12,585 nucleotides of DNA from Alphaproteobacteria bacterium UBA3439. Lineage in GTDB: Bacteria > Pseudomonadota > Alphaproteobacteria > Puniceispirillales > Puniceispirillaceae. Location of the stretch: positions 12,423 to 25,007 of the forward strand of contig DFSK01000104.1 in NCBI GenBank assembly GCA_002378605.1, in the 5' to 3' direction. A program made the translations under genes and the position numbers. Shown piece by piece: positions 1 to 6,609 of this stretch (within the stretch, counting starts at the first letter, position 1; every line of letters starts with the position of its first letter). A model generated the notes under the pieces. That model was not told the origin of the DNA and did no database searches. It was given only the letters and a program-made list of their open reading frames with translations.

Positions 1-567
1 CAGGCTGGCGTTAAAAGCCGTTTCAGCCGCATCAACGGCAAGCGCATTATTGGCCACCAGCTCTTTGGCGCGCTTGGCCTTGCCTGCAAGCAATTCGGCT
101 TGCGCTTTATTGACCTCAAGCAACCCTGCTTCGGCGCGCAATTCGTCATCACTATCTGCTAACCGCAGCTTGGCCTCACGAAGCCGTGCGCGAAGCTGTG
201 ATAATCGTAATTCAAGCTTGGCGCTGTCCTGGATAGCGATGACATCGCCCGGCACAACCTGATCTCCAAGCCGAAACTCACCAAGCTGTGTTGTCGCATT
301 GGTTACTGCGGTCACTGAATCCACAAGGCCAACAGTTACCCGCCCCTGAACCTCGGTGAAATTCGACAGAATTTGGGTTTTTACCTCGGCAATTTCGACC
401 CGCGCGGTGCGTTTGCCGCCACCGGCCTTTTGCGCCCATGATGGGGTGACTGTCGCAATAACAATTGCTGCGGCAAGGCCTAACCCCGCCGCGAATTGAA
501 CATAAGCGGAAAACCCGCCCCGAAAACCATACCTGGCGGCTGGCAAAGGATAAGTGAAGGACACCAT
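1..567 (-). CDS. RND/HlyD-type efflux periplasmic adaptor subunit, N-terminal part (cut by window edge)
   Basis: The minus strand is open from an ATG at 567-565 to the window edge, giving 189 residues in frame. An N-terminal hydrophobic stretch (about residues 20-46, ending PSWAQ) looks like a Sec signal peptide. It is followed by a basic patch, then a lipoyl-like half (around GEFRLGDQVVPGDVIAIQD) and a long charged helical segment rich in Leu, Ala, Glu and Arg, as expected for the coiled-coil hairpin. This order is that of membrane fusion proteins, which link an inner-membrane RND pump to an outer-membrane channel in the periplasm. The pump gene would lie to the left, outside the window. AGGAG at 571-575 is only 3 bases from the ATG. 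The next codon is GTG (564-562), at a more usual 6-base spacing, so translation may start there. Substrate cannot be told. Confidence 0.85.
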   Translation of the reverse strand, partial: MVSFTYPLPAARYGFRGGFSAYVQFAAGLGLAAAIVIATVTPSWAQKAGGGKRTARVEIAEVKTQILSNFTEVQGRVTVGLVDSVTAVTNATTQLGEFRLGDQVVPGDVIAIQDSAKLELRLSQLRARLREAKLRLADSDDELRAEAGLLEVNKAQAELLAGKAKRAKELVANNALAVDAAETAFNASL

Positions 568-681
568 ATACTCCTGAAAAACACGCACGACACAGTCATT
601 TTCCAGTTTTGGAGGAACCGCGCGACCCAAAAGGTCTTCAGCCCCAAAGCATGGTCATGACAAGCAATGTCACAAGGCGCT

Positions 682-710
682 AATATGATCCGATTTCACG
701 GGTTAGACAA
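682..710 (-). promoter_or_regulatory. Possible promoter for the efflux adaptor gene
   Basis: On the minus strand, TTGTCT (710-705) and CATATT (687-682) are 17 bases apart, each matching the sigma-70 consensus at four of six positions. A start near 675 would leave a leader of about 108 bases before the adaptor gene. The match is modest and could be chance in this AT-rich gap (568-820), where I see no other feature apart from the tRNA promoter. Confidence 0.25.
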
Positions 711-780
711 GCATATGATAACAAGATCAGCAGAAAATTAATAAAAATGCGGCAATTTGGAAAAACTACCCGAATGCTTA

Positions 781-808
781 TTGACAGATCTGTCTGATTT
801 CCGCTAAT
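781..808 (+). promoter_or_regulatory. Promoter of tRNA-Ser, with a palindrome over the -35 box
   Basis: A perfect -35 hexamer TTGACA (781-786) is followed after 16 bases by GCTAAT (803-808), a four-of-six -10 match. This places a start a few bases before the tRNA 5' end at 821, as expected for a tRNA gene with a short leader. A perfect 12-base palindrome GACAGATCTGTC (783-794) overlaps the -35 box. Confidence 0.65.
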
Positions 809-820
809 CCCATCTGCGAC

Positions 821-910
821 GGAGAGGTGGCAGAGCGGTTGAATGCACCGGTCTTGAAAACCGGCAAGGGCGAAAGCCCTTCGTGGGTTCAAATCCCACC
901 CTCTCCGCCA
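821..910 (+). tRNA. tRNA-Ser (anticodon UGA)
   Basis: A full cloverleaf can be drawn. The acceptor stem GGAGAGG (821-827) pairs with CCTCTCC (900-906), followed by discriminator G907 and an encoded CCA (908-910). The anticodon stem CCGGT/ACCGG (848-852, 860-864) closes a 7-base loop with anticodon TGA at 855-857. The T stem is GTGGG/CCCAC around TTCAAAT (883-899). The long variable arm (AAGGGC-GAAA-GCCCTT, 866-881) is the class II hallmark of serine tRNAs. It decodes UCA and, by wobble, other UCN codons. A T-rich run follows at 911. The 3' end is not repeated elsewhere in the window, so there is no sign of an integrated element here. Confidence 0.97.
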
Positions 911-976
911 TTTTCCTTATTTTTCATCAATGTTGGCCTATTATCGCCTTATCCAGCGGTGGCGGTTTATATGGCT

Positions 977-2716
977 TTATCTGCCAGTTGCGGTGACCGT
1001 CAAATCCCTGTTGATTTGACCTGATGTGAATTTTTCCGGCAAATCTTTGACCGGAATTGGTGTGCTTGCTACCAGCGCAACCGAAAATCCATTTTTGCCC
1101 TCAAGAAAACCCGCAACAGCATCAAGTATCTGCTCGCGCTCGGCCGGATAGGAAATCAGAAACAAGGTTAATTGTTGACGGATGATTGCATTCAACTGGC
1201 TTGCTGGCGGCGCCTGTTCTAATATCTTATCTGCCAGCATTCCATCGACATAATTAATCGAAACTTCTTTAAAGGAAACGGTTTCATTGAGTTCGCCAAG
1301 GGTTGTCAATGTGTCCAAGGGATCATTTGCGTTGGATAACGCCTTCAGTTTCTCAAACGGGACATCTTCCAGACTAATTTTTAGCATTAGATCGCCAAAC
1401 GCGGCAACATCCATGCCAAGAACCGTGCTATATGCGCTTCGGCCTACGTCATAATTATTTTCCACCTTAAAACTCAGCATCATCTCATCGGAACCCGTAA
1501 TCTCTTTGGCGATGAGGGCAAAATCTTGATTTTCCTGCGCGATCAGGTCAACAGGAACAATAAATTTTTCAATATTCAGATTTACAGTTGTGACAAGACC
1601 GTCATGTCTAGAAATATCATCAAGAGTGATCCCCATCACGCCCATCCGCTTTTGGCCAGTATCCGCGCTTTGCACAAAAACATCTTTCAGCTTAAATTCA
1701 GTGACACCTAAATAGGTGCTAATCGCTTTGGCACGCCCCTTGACGGTCAAAACCGACGCATCAAGCATCGTCAGATCAAGCGTCCGCAAAGACGCCGCGC
1801 CAATGCTGACAGTCGTGGTTTCGCTGGCATCTTCGACCACAAATCCCTTGACCTCGATATCGGCTATTTTTTCTTTTGAAACCGTAACTTTACCAGAAGA
1901 CAGATAAGCCTCATTCTCGCCATCAGAAAAGCGTAAATCGGATATTTGCAAATCGTTCAAGCCAAATCCATCACGCAGCCCAACCATCAAATCTTGTTCG
2001 CTGTCATAAACGAATGCTGTGACGATTTTGGAAAAATCAAATTTATTTAGTGTTAAATTTCCAAGCTGAAAACGCGCTCGACTTTGGGCAAATCCATTGT
2101 CACTAACTTCAACTTCACCAGCCATGCTCAGTTTTTCGATTTGACTGTTTTTTACGCCAACCAAATCAAACGAAGATGGCTTTAATGCCAGCTTTGGCTC
2201 ACCCTTGTGAAACAACTCAAAACGCAAATCATCAATTTTGATTTGCGCAAATGCCAATCGATCGATTTGATTTGGAACCGACTTTGGATTAGCCATTATC
2301 GATTCGGTGATCGATTTTATTTGTGCGACATCAATATCATTGATGATCAAGCTGTCAGCCGTCCCATCAATATTTTCATTTTTGTTTAAATAGCCTTTAA
2401 AGCGAATATCACGAAATTCACCTGAATATATCTCTCCATCTTTCAAAGCTAAAACAATGGCTTGTGAAGACAGTTTAACCGACTCGCCAATTCTTATTGA
2501 AAAATCCTCGACCGTCGCTTCTTGGTCAAAAATGGTTGCCTTCACTGTTCCAATATCGACTGTGCTGGATGGTACGCTGGCTTCGAAATCTTTCTTGAAA
2601 GCCTCAACCGCAAGTCGCGCAGCCTCATTTGCCCGAAGATCCGTCAGGTAATAACCGCCCGACAAGACGCCGAAAACCACGCAAGCACCAAACCCGAGTT
2701 TGGTTAAGATATTCAT
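977..2716 (-). CDS. Membrane-anchored periplasmic protein of unknown function (579 aa)
   Basis: I do not recognise a named family. The N-terminus (MNILTKLGFGACVVFGVLSG) is one hydrophobic segment, either a signal anchor or an uncleaved signal, so the rest should sit in the periplasm. The body is a long run of alternating polar and hydrophobic short segments with many V/I/L-x-V/I patterns, which suggests an extended beta-rich fold. AsmA-like or DUF945-like bridge proteins are possible, but I see no diagnostic motif. The C-terminal 120 residues look more helical. The ATG at 2716 is preferred over the upstream GTG at 2725 because GGGAAGG (2731-2725) lies 8 bases before it and would overlap the GTG. 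A weak promoter candidate is TTGTTG (2788-2783), 17 bases from TAAGAT (2765-2760), on the minus strand. The gene stands alone between the convergent tRNA and the divergent TSUP gene. Confidence 0.8.
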   Translation of the reverse strand: MNILTKLGFGACVVFGVLSGGYYLTDLRANEAARLAVEAFKKDFEASVPSSTVDIGTVKATIFDQEATVEDFSIRIGESVKLSSQAIVLALKDGEIYSGEFRDIRFKGYLNKNENIDGTADSLIINDIDVAQIKSITESIMANPKSVPNQIDRLAFAQIKIDDLRFELFHKGEPKLALKPSSFDLVGVKNSQIEKLSMAGEVEVSDNGFAQSRARFQLGNLTLNKFDFSKIVTAFVYDSEQDLMVGLRDGFGLNDLQISDLRFSDGENEAYLSSGKVTVSKEKIADIEVKGFVVEDASETTTVSIGAASLRTLDLTMLDASVLTVKGRAKAISTYLGVTEFKLKDVFVQSADTGQKRMGVMGITLDDISRHDGLVTTVNLNIEKFIVPVDLIAQENQDFALIAKEITGSDEMMLSFKVENNYDVGRSAYSTVLGMDVAAFGDLMLKISLEDVPFEKLKALSNANDPLDTLTTLGELNETVSFKEVSINYVDGMLADKILEQAPPASQLNAIIRQQLTLFLISYPAEREQILDAVAGFLEGKNGFSVALVASTPIPVKDLPEKFTSGQINRDLTVTATGR

Positions 2717-2940
2717 TGCAACCACCTTCCCTGTGACATCGGATCAAAAGCTTAGCACAATCTTACCATCATAGAAAAACCCCAACAAAAAAGGGGAAAA
2801 CCTTGACTTAGGAACACCGCTTTCAACGCAAGTGATGATGCGGTTTCAAATATCGGGTAAAGAGAAGTTTTCACATATAAATCAGTTTCTTATATATTTT
2901 TTGAATAGATGCTCAGCATGCCCTTAAATGACAGCATGGT

Positions 2941-2993
2941 TAGACCTTGCCAAGTGAGGCAATGTGGCTAAAGTCTAGGCAGCCTCACTTTGG
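2941..2993 (+). promoter_or_regulatory. Foldable leader with two competing stems in front of the TSUP gene
   Basis: CCAAGTGAGGC (2950-2960) can pair with GCCTCACTTTGG (2982-2993) over 11 base pairs with one bulged T, around a 21-base loop. An alternative stem pairs TAGAC (2941-2945) with GTCTA (2973-2977) and GCC (2949-2951) with GGC (2966-2968). The two share bases, so they exclude each other. The right arm of the large stem abuts the likely ribosome binding site (GACGGA, 2994-2999). The pairing is visible directly; a regulatory role is inference. It does not match a riboswitch class that I can identify. Confidence 0.4.
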
Positions 2994-3007
2994 GACGGAA
3001 CAATAGC

Positions 3008-3820
3008 GTGACCTATTTCACTGAGTTATTTGGCGCAATTGGCGTTGCCACGCCATTCCTGTTTTACGCTATTGGTTTTATTGCGGTGCTCATCACTGCG
3101 GTTTCAAAATCTGGTTTTGGTGGCGCCGTCGCACTGGGCATACCTGTGCTTATTCTGGTTACGTCGCCACGCATTGCGCTGGCCGTCACACTGCCTATTC
3201 TGTTGATTATTGATATCTGGGTGGTGTTTTTTTCAAACAATAAAATCAATTACAAACTTCTTGTGATCATGTTGATTTTTGGTTTATTGGGGCATGGCCT
3301 TGGTTGGTATTTTTTCGATTACATATCGAACGCTGCGCTTGTCACCTTTATTGGCAGCATGTCGGTATTGACAGCTTTTTTATATTTCAAAAAACGGTTC
3401 CTACCCGTCAAAATTGACCTTGTGGCCATGCCACCCTTGCAAAACAGGCCAATTGCGCTTTGGAGCTGGGGCGGTTTTTGGTGCACATTATCAGGCATTG
3501 CCAGCTTTATTTCAGTTTCAGGCGGCATCCCGTTGCAGATATTTCTATTATCTTGCAAGGTGCCACGGACGGTCTTTATCGGCTCAGCAGGTGCTTTTTT
3601 CTTTATCTTGAACCTCACCAAAGTCCCGCTTTATTGGGAACTTGATATTTTGTCCAAATCGAGCCTCATTATCTCGCTACTGCTTTTGCCAGCAATACCT
3701 ATTGGGGTGATTTTGGGGCGTAAAATCAGTGATTTGATGACTGATCAGCAATTCTATCTTTTATTACATTTTGCTTTGGGAGTTGTTGGTCTGCAACTTC
3801 TGGTAAGTGTTTACGCTTGA
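3008..3820 (+). CDS. TSUP (TauE/SafE) family permease
   Basis: A 270-residue, very hydrophobic inner-membrane protein with about eight membrane segments. The N-terminal half has SKSGFGGAVALGIPVLIL (residues 33-50), the glycine-rich motif of the TauE/SafE (TSUP) family. The second half repeats the pattern as ISVSGGIPLQIFL (168-180), consistent with the two-fold internal repeat of the family. Known members export sulfite, sulfoacetate or other small organosulfur and organic anions; the substrate here cannot be read from sequence. The frame is also open from a TTG at 2990. I chose the GTG at 3008 because GACGGA (2994-2999) lies 8 bases upstream and the TTG sits inside an inverted repeat with no binding site. 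No partner gene (taurine or sulfolactate degradation) is adjacent, so the physiological role is open. Confidence 0.85.
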   Translation: MTYFTELFGAIGVATPFLFYAIGFIAVLITAVSKSGFGGAVALGIPVLILVTSPRIALAVTLPILLIIDIWVVFFSNNKINYKLLVIMLIFGLLGHGLGWYFFDYISNAALVTFIGSMSVLTAFLYFKKRFLPVKIDLVAMPPLQNRPIALWSWGGFWCTLSGIASFISVSGGIPLQIFLLSCKVPRTVFIGSAGAFFFILNLTKVPLYWELDILSKSSLIISLLLLPAIPIGVILGRKISDLMTDQQFYLLLHFALGVVGLQLLVSVYA

Positions 3821-3897
3821 TCAAAAACAACGTTTTATACGAACCGCTTTTGGCTTTCAGCATTCACGCCCAATCGCATTAACTTGAGGTCTAGACT

Positions 3898-3927
3898 TTG
3901 ATTTTATTACTCGGCAGACTAAATAAT
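3898..3927 (+). promoter_or_regulatory. Candidate promoter for the small exported protein gene
   Basis: TTGATT (3898-3903) and AATAAT (3922-3927) are 18 bases apart, matching the sigma-70 consensus at four and five of six positions. The implied start near 3934 gives a leader of about 16 bases that still contains the AGGTG binding site (3938-3942). Confidence 0.4.
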
Positions 3928-3949
3928 CATCGAAATTAGGTGCAATCAA

Positions 3950-4390
3950 ATGATCCGCAAACTTACCCTATTCTCTGTCTGTGCTTTTGAGATCGCATTG
4001 ATCTTTTTTGCGGGGATACAGTCGGTCAGCAGCAATACATTTGAACCATTCGAGAATGGCGTTGGAATCCTCTGCAAAACCATCGAGTCAAAAGACAATC
4101 AAGAACCCTTGTTCTTTTTGTTTGCTGAAGATCGCCAAAGCGTATCCCGTCTGAGATTTGAAAAAAATCATATCCGGTTGAGCGAAACCCTTCGAACTGA
4201 GATCAGCGCAAATTCAATTTCTTGGCTTGACCGAGAAGGCTTTTCAAACACGCGCTATCAGCTAAACCGCACAACATTGGAACTGTCAACCAATCCCGGC
4301 AAACGCGCTTGCGAGGCAATGTCTGCAACATCCCTAAAGGAAAAAGCAGATGATTACTTATTATCCAGCATGAGTGGCAATAAGATTTAA
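3950..4390 (+). CDS. Small exported protein of unknown function (146 aa)
   Basis: No family is recognised with confidence. Residues 1-28 form a signal peptide: basic MIRK, a hydrophobic core to about residue 22, then QSVSS as a plausible cleavage region. The mature part has exactly two cysteines, C42 (GILCKT) and C121 (KRACEA), placed near either end as if to form one disulfide in the periplasm. The segment RYQLNRTTLEL (102-112) has the look of small periplasmic alphaproteobacterial proteins in which a predicted beta-strand precedes the final cysteine. The ATG at 3950 has AGGTG (3938-3942) 7 bases upstream. The gene for the NIPSNAP-like protein starts within about 50-85 bases downstream on the same strand with no terminator between them, so the two are probably co-transcribed. 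Confidence 0.75.
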   Translation: MIRKLTLFSVCAFEIALIFFAGIQSVSSNTFEPFENGVGILCKTIESKDNQEPLFFLFAEDRQSVSRLRFEKNHIRLSETLRTEISANSISWLDREGFSNTRYQLNRTTLELSTNPGKRACEAMSATSLKEKADDYLLSSMSGNKI

Positions 4391-4475
4391 CCCACATTCA
4401 TGAGATCGGTTTCGATTGATTGAGATAATAACGGGATCTTTTATGATGTCTAATGCCATTGGAGTTGATGCAACA

Positions 4476-5126
4476 ATGTCGCAAATTTACGTTCATCATG
4501 AGATTAATTGCGCGCCACGGCATTGGTCAGAGGTTGCCGAACAGGTTCAAAATTCCAGCCATTTCGAAAACGCTGATGGAGACGCTTTTCTCTATGGGAT
4601 CTGGCGAAGCCAAATTGGTCTTCCCCGCGATGTTTTGACGATGATTTCTGTTTGGCCAGATATGGAAACCGCATCATCAAGATCAGATGATATTTTCAGC
4701 GATTTGAAATTCATAAACAGTCATAAAACAAAGTTTCTTACCCCAACATTACGCCCAAAAACGAGCGAACCACCGGTGAAGCAGGGCAATTATGCCTTTC
4801 GCTGGTTTGAAACCCCGAAAGAGAATTACGACAAATTTTTACAGCTTTGCGAGGAGGCTTGGCCATCATTTGAAAGCAGCTTTGACTCACAAGTGATTGG
4901 ACTTTGGCGGCAACAACCGATTGACAAAAATAGCGTATCAACCCTTTTGCTTACCCGAAGACCCGATCTATCAATGTGGGAGAGATCCAAAATACCGAAA
5001 ACGATGGAAGAAAAAGCCACCCGCGAAAAACTGAGCCGTCGGTATGATTTATGCGATCATACAGTTGTTTACACAACAACGCTGATCACCGCGCGTGACG
5101 CCAAAGACACGGTAAGTTGGAGTTAA
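4476..5126 (+). CDS. NIPSNAP-like protein with duplicated alpha/beta-barrel halves
   Basis: The 216 residues appear to be two copies of a ferredoxin-like alpha+beta unit of about 95 residues. Each copy has a strand, a helix containing Trp, the phrase GIWR (41-44) or GLWR (142-145), a strand, then a P-D-(M/L) turn (WPDMETA at 60-66, RPDLSMW at 162-168). The C-terminal copy, from YAFRWFETPKENYDKFLQL onward with EEAWPSFE, resembles NIPSNAP-domain proteins, which form dimeric alpha/beta barrels. The molecular role is unknown. The start is uncertain: the frame is open from a TTG at 4416, with ATGs at 4443, 4446 and 4476. I prefer 4476 because the domain begins there (MSQIYVHHE) and GGAG (4461-4464) precedes it, although the spacing of 11 is long. 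There is no signal peptide, so it is probably cytoplasmic, unlike the protein encoded just upstream. Confidence 0.75.
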   Translation: MSQIYVHHEINCAPRHWSEVAEQVQNSSHFENADGDAFLYGIWRSQIGLPRDVLTMISVWPDMETASSRSDDIFSDLKFINSHKTKFLTPTLRPKTSEPPVKQGNYAFRWFETPKENYDKFLQLCEEAWPSFESSFDSQVIGLWRQQPIDKNSVSTLLLTRRPDLSMWERSKIPKTMEEKATREKLSRRYDLCDHTVVYTTTLITARDAKDTVSWS

Positions 5127-5192
5127 TGACCACGTCTTAAAAGCGAAGCCATTCTGCTTTTACTGACAAGCGCATGCTGGCATCCGCCCAAT

Positions 5193-5253
5193 AAAAAAGG
5201 GCTGGGACAGGGCTTTTCAGGCATAAACCCGACCAGCCCTTCCCAGCCCTTTA
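5193..5253. terminator. Strong bidirectional terminator hairpin between convergent genes
   Basis: AAAGGGCTGGGA (5196-5207) pairs perfectly with TCCCAGCCCTTT (5241-5252). Inside it, AGGGCT (5209-5214) pairs with AGCCCT (5235-5240). Only C5208 is bulged, so the stem is almost continuous over 18 base pairs with a 20-base loop. The A-run at 5193-5198 becomes a U-run for minus-strand transcripts, and TTTAATTA follows on the plus strand. It sits between the ends of the NIPSNAP-like gene (5126) and the aminotransferase gene (5278) and can serve both, with the better U-tract on the minus strand. Confidence 0.9.
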
Positions 5254-5277
5254 ATTAGTCACGCTTCAGTTATAAGG

Positions 5278-6468
5278 CTATTCAGCCGCCAAACTTAACG
5301 GTTGGCGGGTATCAGTGTAGTACTCCACCGCAGCGCCAACACCTGAACCAGCTTGGAACGGAATGCCGGCATCGCGCATTGCCATCTCAACACCGCCCAA
5401 CGCACGCAAAACCATCGTTTCATTCAGCCAGCCCAGATGGCCGATACGGAAAACCTTGCCAGCGACTTTGCCAAGACCGCCGCCAAGCGACACGCCATAA
5501 TTATGATAGGCCGCACTGATAACATCATTGGCATCAAACTTTTCAGGAACGACGATCGCTGTCACTGTATCCGAGTGCCATTTTGGTGCTACGGCGCAAT
5601 TTTTCAGGCCCCAAGCATCAACCGCAGCCCGAACACCCGATGCCAATCGGTTGTGCCGTGACGCAACATTTGCCAATCCTTCGCTGTGCAACATATCGAT
5701 CGAAGCCCGTAATCCGCGCAAAAGCGTTGCAGCTGGCGTATAAGGGAAATAGCCTTGATTATTCATTTTCATCATGTCTTGAAAACTGAAATAACCTGTT
5801 GGGAAGTTAGATGTCGAACAGGCCTCTAACGCCTTCAGGCTGACACCGACAATACAAAGCCCTGTTGGCATCATGAAGCCTTTTTGTGATCCTGATACGG
5901 CAACATCAACGCCCCATTCTTCCATCCGGAAATCAAGGCTTCCAACCGAGCTAACTCCATCAACAAAAAGCAAAGCTGGATGGCCAAGGTCGTCCAATAT
6001 CTGGCGAACCGCTTTGACGTCACTGGTAACACCTGTTGCAGTTTCATTATGACAAACAAGCACTGCCTTGATGGCGTGCGCTTTGTCATTCGAAAGCGCA
6101 GAATGGTAATCTTCGAGCGGAACGCCCTCACCCCATGTGACATCAAAATTATGAACGTCGAGTTCAAAATCTCGGCACATATTCACCCAAAGCGTTGAAA
6201 ACTGACCAAATGACGAGGTTAGAACCTTGTCGCCGGCTGACAAAAGATTGCTAATCGCAGCCTCCCAGCCGCCTGTTCCCGAACCCGGAAACACGAAAAC
6301 GCGCCCTGTATCAGTCCGAAAGATCGTTTTTAGATCAGCGAAAAGCGGCAGCGTAAAATTTGGAAAATCAGGAGCGCGATGGTCTTCAAGCGGAACTTCC
6401 ATTGCGCGCTGCACTTCATAGGGCATATTTGTCGGGCCAGGTACAGCCAATGTTTTGTAGCCAATCAT
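5278..6468 (-). CDS. Class V aminotransferase, serine/aspartate/alanine-glyoxylate type
   Basis: A PLP-dependent fold-type I enzyme of 396 residues, the usual length. PGPTN (10-14) is the substrate-loop start; GSGTGGWEAA (62-71) binds the PLP phosphate region; ETATGV (142-147) precedes FVDGVSS (168-174), in which D170 would contact the pyridine nitrogen. K196 in SGSQKG is the Schiff-base lysine, and R341 in VFRIGHLG should bind the substrate carboxylate. These are hallmarks of the family holding serine-glyoxylate aminotransferase (SgaA) and aspartate-glyoxylate aminotransferase (BhcA), which convert glyoxylate to glycine. Donor specificity cannot be set from motifs alone, and no serine-cycle or beta-hydroxyaspartate-cycle partner gene is in the window. 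GGAGGA sits 4 bases before the ATG. The gene is divergent from a ScfR-type regulator and ends at a strong terminator. Confidence 0.9.
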   Translation of the reverse strand: MIGYKTLAVPGPTNMPYEVQRAMEVPLEDHRAPDFPNFTLPLFADLKTIFRTDTGRVFVFPGSGTGGWEAAISNLLSAGDKVLTSSFGQFSTLWVNMCRDFELDVHNFDVTWGEGVPLEDYHSALSNDKAHAIKAVLVCHNETATGVTSDVKAVRQILDDLGHPALLFVDGVSSVGSLDFRMEEWGVDVAVSGSQKGFMMPTGLCIVGVSLKALEACSTSNFPTGYFSFQDMMKMNNQGYFPYTPAATLLRGLRASIDMLHSEGLANVASRHNRLASGVRAAVDAWGLKNCAVAPKWHSDTVTAIVVPEKFDANDVISAAYHNYGVSLGGGLGKVAGKVFRIGHLGWLNETMVLRALGGVEMAMRDAGIPFQAGSGVGAAVEYYTDTRQPLSLAAE

Positions 6469-6554
6469 AACTTCCTCCGTGGTGTTGAGGTGTCACTTTG
6501 AAACATTAGTGATTTAATTTCACGAAAAATGGTGTTATTGTGTATAGTGTTTAT

Positions 6555-6585
6555 TTAACAAATCTATTTTTTGTTAATTTGTTAA
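6555..6585. promoter_or_regulatory. Operator-like cluster of three TTTGTTAA half-sites
   Basis: TTAACAAA (6555-6562) and TTTGTTAA (6570-6577) form a perfect 8-base inverted repeat with a 7-base spacer. A second TTTGTTAA (6578-6585) follows in direct tandem. The cluster is 24 bases before the regulator ATG, in the 141-base gap shared with the divergent aminotransferase. Autoregulation and control of the divergent gene by the adjacent ScfR-type protein is the natural inference. RamB, a distant relative in corynebacteria, binds a site containing TTTGCAAA, which is similar in style. The flanking DNA is AT-rich, so some of the similarity could be compositional. Confidence 0.5.
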
Positions 6586-6609
6586 TATGCTGAATGGAGC
6601 CATCAAACC

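Noticed and set aside
50..262. 70-residue plus-strand open frame at the left edge
   Set aside because: It is the reverse-strand shadow of the efflux adaptor, whose minus-strand frame shows a signal peptide and adaptor domains.
821..910. tRNA-Ser as an attachment site of an integrated element
   Set aside because: The tRNA 3' end is not repeated in the window and no integrase gene is present.
827..1024. 65-residue plus-strand open frame across the tRNA-Ser
   Set aside because: It starts inside the tRNA and translates its stems; the cloverleaf explains the sequence.
2776..2798. CCCC/GGGG hairpin flanked by A-runs, as a possible terminator
   Set aside because: Only four base pairs, and it lies upstream of both divergent genes, where a terminator makes little sense.
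2941..3007. SAM-II-like riboswitch, because of the string ATGTGGCTAAA near 2962-2972
   Set aside because: The stem-loop and pseudoknot arrangement of that class cannot be laid on this leader; the short string match is not enough.
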